9,948 nucleotides of DNA from Bacteroidales bacterium. Its GTDB lineage: Bacteria; Bacteroidota; Bacteroidia; Bacteroidales; UBA7960. Of the stretch, positions 6,010 to 9,948 are shown piece after piece. A model generated the notes under the pieces. That model ran no database searches and had not been told where the DNA came from. It saw only the letters and a program-made list of their open reading frames with translations. A program made the position numbers and the translations under genes. The stretch is from contig SLOR01000177.1 of assembly GCA_007132395.1 (NCBI GenBank), forward strand, positions 1-9,948, in the 5' to 3' direction. Within the stretch, counting starts at the first letter, position 1, and every line of letters starts with the position of its first letter.

Positions 6010-7347
6010 TTGGAAGATTCACCTGAACCCTATTCGTGTTTCGTTTCGGTAAGCATTACTTTTTTCAACACCTTTAACGCGGAAGCAGCCACGGGTATTT
6101 TTGTTATGATACTGCTGCTGGTATTCTCTGCCCTGGTTTCCGGTTCCGAAATTGCTTTTTTTTCTCTCAACCATTCTCAGCTGGATGATTTGCGCGATAA
6201 TGGCGGTACCAAAGAGTCCAGGGTGCTGAACCTGCTCGATCGCCCCAAGCGACTGCTGGCCACCATCCTCATTACCAACAACGTAGTAAACATTGCCGTA
6301 ATTATCCTATCTACATTCGTGTTCAGTATCATCTTCAACTATGAGGAGAACATGATACTGGGATTTGTGGTCCAAGTGATAGTAGTTACTTTCCTGATAT
6401 TACTTTTTGCCGAAGTACTACCCAAGGTATATGCCACACAAAACGCGTTACGCTTCGCCCTGAGTGTGGCCGGCATAATGCTGACCCTGCGCCGCATCTT
6501 TTACCCCCTCAGCTCGGTGCTTGTAAAATCCACCAATTTTATTGACAAAAGACTGGCGGTTAAAAAATCGGGTTTAAGTGCCAATGAGCTTTCTCATGCC
6601 ATCGATATTACCCATGATGAAAAGGGCACAGAAGAAGACAAGCAGCTGCTGTATGGCATTGTGCAGTTCAGTAATATTTATGCCCGCGAAATCATGAAAA
6701 GCCGCATGGATGTTGTTGCAGTAGATGAAAAAACACCCTTTGCCGAGCTTATAAATGTTATCGTGGAGGCAGGATACAGCCGCATCCCTGTGTACCGGGA
6801 AAGCTTCGACAACGTAACAGGAATCCTATACATCAAGGACTTACTCCCCTACCTGGATACCGATACCGACTTTAAATGGCAAACACTTATCCGTAAATGC
6901 TTTTTCGTACCCGAGAGCAAAAAAATCAACGACTTGCTCAAGGAGTTTCAGGAAAAGAAAATTCATATGGCCATCGTAGTGGATGAATACGGAGGAACCA
7001 GCGGTATTATTACCATGGAAGATATCCTGGAGGAGATAGTGGGAGAAATCAATGATGAGTTCGACATTGAAGAAACCATTTTTTCCAAGATTGATGACCT
7101 GAATTACGTTTTTGAAGGCAAAGCCTTGCTCAAAGACTTTTGCAAAATTACAGGTGTTGATTACACTATCATCAATGATATAAAAGGCGAGGCCGACACC
7201 ATGGCCGGCCTGATTCTGGAAATAAAAAAGGAATTGCCCTATAAAGGTGAAAAGTTATCTTTTGATGATTTTGACCTAATTGTGGATGCAGTGGATAACC
7301 GCCGCATTAAACGCATCCAGGTTAAACTAAAAACGGCTCACACTTAG
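6010..7347 (+). CDS. gldE: Gliding motility-associated protein GldE (DUF21/CBS/CorC-type membrane protein)
   Basis: A 445-residue protein, read from TTG 6010 (MEDSPEPYS...) because the promoter at 5952-5984 excludes the ATG at 5932 and because homologues begin with a short acidic, proline-containing stretch before the first helix. Order of parts: a DUF21 membrane domain with helices near 28-50, 84-108, 115-138 and 145-165 and the SGSE motif at 44-47; a CBS pair (about 215-280 and 300-350, the second containing DEYGGTSGIITMEDILEEI from 325); and a CorC/HlyC-type C-terminal domain (about 360-443). The family resembles the CorC/CNNM transporter-associated proteins; in gliding Bacteroidota GldE works with GldD and is needed for, or modulates, gliding and type IX secretion. 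Here gldD follows after 84 bp, which secures the name. The gene also occurs in non-gliding members, so motility cannot be concluded from it. Confidence 0.87.
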   Translation: MEDSPEPYSCFVSVSITFFNTFNAEAATGIFVMILLLVFSALVSGSEIAFFSLNHSQLDDLRDNGGTKESRVLNLLDRPKRLLATILITNNVVNIAVIILSTFVFSIIFNYEENMILGFVVQVIVVTFLILLFAEVLPKVYATQNALRFALSVAGIMLTLRRIFYPLSSVLVKSTNFIDKRLAVKKSGLSANELSHAIDITHDEKGTEEDKQLLYGIVQFSNIYAREIMKSRMDVVAVDEKTPFAELINVIVEAGYSRIPVYRESFDNVTGILYIKDLLPYLDTDTDFKWQTLIRKCFFVPESKKINDLLKEFQEKKIHMAIVVDEYGGTSGIITMEDILEEIVGEINDEFDIEETIFSKIDDLNYVFEGKALLKDFCKITGVDYTIINDIKGEADTMAGLILEIKKELPYKGEKLSFDDFDLIVDAVDNRRIKRIQVKLKTAHT

Positions 7348-7391
7348 AGGTTTTTAAGACTTCGTTGTGCCCGTGGGTGAGAATTAATGGG

Positions 7392-7399
7392 TAATTTTG
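7392..7399 (+). promoter_or_regulatory. Candidate -7 box (TAATTTTG) of gldD
   Basis: TAATTTTG is a perfect TAnnTTTG, 32 bp before ATG 7432; only an imperfect -33 (GTTG at 7364-7367) is seen. It overlaps the upstream in-frame ATG at 7387, which argues for the downstream start. Read-through from gldE across the 84-bp gap is also likely. Confidence 0.45.
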
Positions 7400-7431
7400 C
7401 AGCTCTTATTCATCCCTTTACAATTTTGCTT

Positions 7432-8028
7432 ATGCCATTTTTTCGTAATATAGCGGTGTTTGGCACCGTCATTTTTCTGTTGCTTATTTCATCCTGCGAC
7501 AGGAGCAGCACACCCCTGCCCCGGGGGTATTTTCGCATTGCTTTGCCTGAAAAGGAATATACCCTGTTCGACAGTGTTTTTCCCTACACTTTTCATTACC
7601 CGACATATGCGCATATTACTCCCGATAGCCGGGCCAGCGCAGAACCCTACTGGGCCGATCTGGTATTCCCCGATTTTCGTGCTTCACTACATTTGAGTTA
7701 CAAACCCGTTACCGGCGAAGACGAATTGTTTGCCTATATTGAAGACGGCAGAAACTTCCTCAACAGGCACATCCCCAAAGCTTCAGGGTTTCAGGAAAGA
7801 ATCTTCAGCAACGAGGAAAATGACGTGTATGGCATCCTTTATGAAATTCGTGGCCGTGAGGCTGCATCCCCCCTGCAGTTTTACCTTACCGACAGCACCA
7901 ACCACTTCTTGCGCGGGGCACTTTATTTCAATGTTACGCCTAACAACGACTCCCTGGCCCCGGTAATACGCTTCATTTCCGACGATATCCGCGTGCTGAT
8001 GGAAACCCTCCAGTGGAAAAACAGGTAA
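7432..8028 (+). CDS. gldD: Gliding motility lipoprotein GldD
   Basis: A 198-residue lipoprotein from ATG 7432. The N-terminus MPFFRNIAVFGTVIFLLL is a compact signal peptide ending in the lipobox ISSC with C22 as the lipidated residue. The mature part opens with PRGYFRIALPEKEY (signature of GldD), followed by FPYTFHYPTYAHI, a central DLVFPDFRASLHLSYKPV and a C-terminal segment LTDSTNHFLRGALYFN, then VIRFISDDIRVLMETL. GldD is an envelope lipoprotein of Bacteroidota required for gliding and for proper type IX secretion in Flavobacterium johnsoniae; its biochemical activity is unknown. An ATG 15 codons upstream (7387) would give an unusually long signal region with two hydrophobic stretches and overlaps the likely promoter, so I reject it. 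It forms a unit with gldE. Confidence 0.87.
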   Translation: MPFFRNIAVFGTVIFLLLISSCDRSSTPLPRGYFRIALPEKEYTLFDSVFPYTFHYPTYAHITPDSRASAEPYWADLVFPDFRASLHLSYKPVTGEDELFAYIEDGRNFLNRHIPKASGFQERIFSNEENDVYGILYEIRGREAASPLQFYLTDSTNHFLRGALYFNVTPNNDSLAPVIRFISDDIRVLMETLQWKNR

Positions 8029-8054
8029 ATTCTACTTCCGTTTATTTTTTTTCG

Positions 8055-8076
8055 TACCTTTCTGTAACTTTCTGTA
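8055..8076 (+). repeat. Tandem 10-bp units upstream of the sigma factor gene
   Basis: TACCTTTCTG (8055-8064) and TAACTTTCTG (8065-8074) differ at one base; CTTTCTGTA is repeated exactly at 8058-8066 and 8068-8076. Each unit resembles a housekeeping -7 box with its last base changed (TAnnTTTC), and the second contains the TGTAAC of the ECF-type promoter. Confidence 0.5.
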
Positions 8077-8089
8077 TCCCCCCATCGTC
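8063..8089 (+). promoter_or_regulatory. ECF-type promoter of the sigma/anti-sigma operon
   Basis: TGTAAC (8063-8068), a 17-bp spacer, then CGTC (8086-8089) match the -35 (AAC core) and -10 (CGTC) pattern recognised by many ECF sigma factors. Transcription would start around 8096, about 40 nt before ATG 8137. This suggests that the sigma factor drives its own operon, a common arrangement. No experimental support is available from sequence. Confidence 0.5.
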
Positions 8090-8136
8090 ACATTTACAAA
8101 AGAAACAAAGCAAGGAATTTAACTGCAGTAAAATTC

Positions 8137-8622
8137 ATGACGGCGAAAGAGTACAATCAATGCGTGGACGAGCATGCCGACAGCGTTTATCGATTCATCC
8201 TCAAAAACATAAAGGATGAAGATAAGGCAAGAGACATTGTGCAGGATAGCTTTGAGAAGATGTGGAACAAAGCCGGCGAAATTTCGTTCGACAAATCTCG
8301 CTCCTACCTTTTCACTACCGCTTACCACACCATGATTGACGCCATCAGGAAAGACAAAAAACAGACCGAGCTCGATGAAGCAGCGTTCAACCAGCATTCT
8401 GTGGGCAATGCTTACTCCGATTTGAAAGAAATTTTAAATGAAGCGGTAAGCAAACTGCCCGAAATACAACGACATGTGGTAATGCTTCGGGATTATGAAG
8501 GGTATTCTTACCAGGAGATTGGAGAAATAACAGGGCTGAACGAATCGCAGGTAAAGGTTTACATATATCGCGCAAGAACTTTTTTGAAAAATTATATCGG
8601 AAGTATGGATGCAGTGGTTTAA
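8137..8622 (+). CDS. ECF (extracytoplasmic function) RNA polymerase sigma factor
   Basis: A 161-residue sigma-70 family protein with only regions 2 and 4, the minimal ECF form. Region 2 (about 6-75) includes YRFILKNIKDEDKARDIVQD and SFEKMW (to residue 43), which bind core polymerase and the -10 element; the stretch SYLFTTAYHTMIDAIRKDKK (56-75) continues it. Region 4 (about 107-150), with LPEIQRHVVMLRDYEGYSY and a helix-turn-helix GEITGLNESQVKVYIYRAR, binds the -35 element. The next gene is a membrane-anchored probable anti-sigma factor, 67 bp downstream in the same operon, so activity is probably held back at the inner membrane until an envelope signal arrives. No TonB-dependent receptor or FecR-type gene is next to it, so it is not an obvious iron/polysaccharide-uptake sigma. 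Regulon unknown. Confidence 0.9.
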   Translation: MTAKEYNQCVDEHADSVYRFILKNIKDEDKARDIVQDSFEKMWNKAGEISFDKSRSYLFTTAYHTMIDAIRKDKKQTELDEAAFNQHSVGNAYSDLKEILNEAVSKLPEIQRHVVMLRDYEGYSYQEIGEITGLNESQVKVYIYRARTFLKNYIGSMDAVV

Positions 8623-8689
8623 CCATTAATCCTTTTAAACAAAACATTTACTGTTTACACTTTTCCAGCATAACCCTATCTTAACAACA

Positions 8690-9820
8690 ATGAAAATAAC
8701 AAGGGAAAATTACGAAGCTTATTTCCTCGATTACCACGAGGAAAATCTGACCCAAAGTCAGGTAGCTGAGCTTATGGATTTTCTCGCACAAAATCCAGAG
8801 CTTAAAAAGGAATTTGAGGCATTCGAGATAATAACTCTTGAAGCCGAACCCTCCTTTACCATGGCCGGTAAGGAATCTCTAAAAAAAACGGGAACAACAC
8901 TGTCGGGCACAACATCTGATGAGCAGATAATCGCCTACTTTGAAGGAGATTTGGACCAGGAAGAATCAGCCACATTACTGGCCGATGTTGCCCAATCACC
9001 GGCCTTGCAAAAAGACTTTGCGCTCTATGCCAAAGCGCGCGTGGAATCCGACACAGAAATTTTATTCCCCGGAAAATCTTCCCTCAAAAGGTATCCCCTT
9101 GCAGGATTCATGCCCGCCATTCAGCGTTTTGCTGTAGCAGCCGCGTTAATTGCCTTTATCGCTACCGTGTATTTCATGATGCCCCGCATTCCCGATTCGC
9201 AGGATATCTATGTGGCACAAACACAGGAGTCCGAAACGGCAACAACCGAAACTCCGGTGATAACTCCTCTTGAGCCTGCTACTGTAAAAGCATCAGCCCC
9301 TGTACTTGCAGAACAGACTACACAACGTGTTTCAGCCACCCCGCAAGAAACACAGCATGCCACCCCGGAGGAATCAGCCCCTGTGCTGTGGAGTAGCGAT
9401 GCCGCCAACCTGGCAAGCCTTAACCCTATAGCCTCCAAGGGTATTCAGCAATCCGTAAAGCCAGGACAAATAGAGGAAAGAGTGGAATTTGCCTGGGTAT
9501 CCTTTTCCAATCAGCCTTTTGCTTCGGCGGATGAATTATGGGAAAAAGAACAGACACCCGCAACACCACCCCCTGCAACTGAATACACCTCTTTTGCTGC
9601 CATTGCCTATACTAGTTTTGAAAGAGGTACAGGCCTTAATATCGAGAATATTCAGCAGGAATTAAGCCGCGACCGTTTGAGTTTCTGGGATATAGCAGGA
9701 GCTGGTCTGGCAGGAATAAGCAGAATTACCGGAACTTCTCTTACCGTGGAAAAAGAAAGAGATGAGGACGGAAAAATCACACTGCTGGCCATTGGCGACA
9801 GACTGAGGCTGGTGCGATAG
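8690..9820 (+). CDS. Probable membrane-anchored anti-sigma factor with duplicated N-terminal domain
   Basis: A 376-residue protein with one membrane helix (about 144-164, FAVAAALIAFIATVYFMM). The cytoplasmic part holds two related units: residues 8-66 (YEAYFLDYHEENL...LAQNPELKKEF...GKESLKK) and 79-134 (EQIIAYFEGDLDQ...VAQSPALQKDF...GKSSLKR). Each has an aromatic-acidic start, an NPEL/SPAL turn and a GKxSLK end, so this is an internal duplication. The protein contains no cysteine, so it is not a zinc-binding (ZAS) anti-sigma. After the membrane helix comes a Thr/Pro/Ala/Glu-rich stretch (about 170-235), likely a periplasmic linker, and a C-terminal region ending ITLLAIGDRLRLVR. Position after an ECF sigma gene, the topology and the N-terminal YEAYFLDY/LTQSQV pattern familiar from Bacteroidota sigma operons support an anti-sigma role. 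I infer this from context; no catalytic domain or ligand site is recognised. Confidence 0.7.
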   Translation: MKITRENYEAYFLDYHEENLTQSQVAELMDFLAQNPELKKEFEAFEIITLEAEPSFTMAGKESLKKTGTTLSGTTSDEQIIAYFEGDLDQEESATLLADVAQSPALQKDFALYAKARVESDTEILFPGKSSLKRYPLAGFMPAIQRFAVAAALIAFIATVYFMMPRIPDSQDIYVAQTQESETATTETPVITPLEPATVKASAPVLAEQTTQRVSATPQETQHATPEESAPVLWSSDAANLASLNPIASKGIQQSVKPGQIEERVEFAWVSFSNQPFASADELWEKEQTPATPPPATEYTSFAAIAYTSFERGTGLNIENIQQELSRDRLSFWDIAGAGLAGISRITGTSLTVEKERDEDGKITLLAIGDRLRLVR

Positions 9821-9825
9821 CAGCG

Positions 9826-9948
9826 TTATTTCCCCATTTTAATACATTCAGTTCCCCCGGGCATGGTAAACTTCCATCGTCGGTGCGACCACAGCCAGGC
9901 CTCGGGTTGTTCACGAATATCGCGCTCAAGGTAGGATGCATGCAAAGC
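9826..9948 (-). CDS. LpxL/HtrB-type lysophospholipid acyltransferase, C-terminal end (partial)
   Basis: Read on the minus strand from the window edge, bases 9948-9826 encode about 40 residues: ALHASYLERDIREQPEAWLW, then SHRRWKF and a short tail ending IKMGK with TAA at 9828-9826. A penultimate helix followed by QPxxWLWSHRRWK is the hallmark of the C-terminus of late lipid A acyltransferases (LpxL/HtrB/MsbB family), inner-membrane enzymes that add secondary acyl chains to lipid A. The catalytic HxxxxD/E motif would lie in the part outside the window. The gene converges on the anti-sigma gene with 5 bp between the stops, leaving no room for a separate terminator. Confidence 0.85.
   Translation of the reverse strand, partial: ALHASYLERDIREQPEAWLWSHRRWKFTMPGGTECIKMGK

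Noticed and set aside
7387..7431. Upstream ATG start for gldD
   Set aside because: It overlaps the likely -7 box at 7392-7399 and would double the hydrophobic lead before the lipobox; ATG 7432 gives a normal lipoprotein signal.
8137..9820. FecI/FecR-type iron or glycan uptake system
   Set aside because: The partner protein lacks a recognisable FecR domain and no TonB-dependent receptor follows; the next gene is a convergent acyltransferase.

Overview
The window reads as ordinary chromosome of a member of the Bacteroidota, probably class Bacteroidia. Three things point there: the gliding-motility pair gldE-gldD, several promoters with the Bacteroidota -7 box TAnnTTTG instead of a sigma-70 TATAAT, and starts that lack Shine-Dalgarno sequences. 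No tRNA, rRNA, CRISPR array, transposase or phage gene is visible, and no gene looks broken.

Layout. (1) Bases 1-193 are the 3' end of pheT (+). (2) A 322-bp gap carries a degenerate intergenic repeat. (3) 516-2021 (+) is a Wzx/MATE-type polysaccharide flippase, followed by a strong hairpin with a T tract. (4) 2288-4492 (+) is a long KamA-family radical-SAM/PLP aminomutase. Its substrate-site residues look like glutamate 2,3-aminomutase rather than lysine 2,3-aminomutase. (5) 4493-4684 holds a second, same-orientation copy of the intergenic repeat. (6) 4685-5782 (-) is a divergent WecB-like UDP-GlcNAc 2-epimerase, transcribed away from (7) gldE (6010-7347, +) and gldD (7432-8028, +). (8) 8137-8622 (+) is an ECF sigma factor and 8690-9820 (+) is a membrane-anchored probable anti-sigma factor with a duplicated N-terminal domain. 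An ECF-type promoter (TGTAAC-N17-CGTC) precedes the sigma gene and suggests autoregulation. (9) 9826-9948 (-) is the C-terminal end of an LpxL/HtrB-type lysophospholipid acyltransferase, convergent with the anti-sigma gene and only 5 bp from it.

How the genes relate. Much of the window concerns the cell envelope: flippase, UDP-sugar epimerase, the GldE/GldD membrane pair (accessory to gliding and the type IX secretion machinery), a membrane-linked sigma/anti-sigma switch and a lipid A-type acyltransferase. The aminomutase is the metabolic outlier and may make a beta-amino acid such as beta-glutamate.

The most useful second looks are the aminomutase substrate residues, the altered active-site positions of the epimerase, the duplicated zinc-less anti-sigma domain with its autoregulatory promoter, and the paired intergenic repeats. 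I do not see a clearly new multi-gene system here. Several starts are set by promoter position: gldE is best read from TTG 6010 and gldD from ATG 7432.
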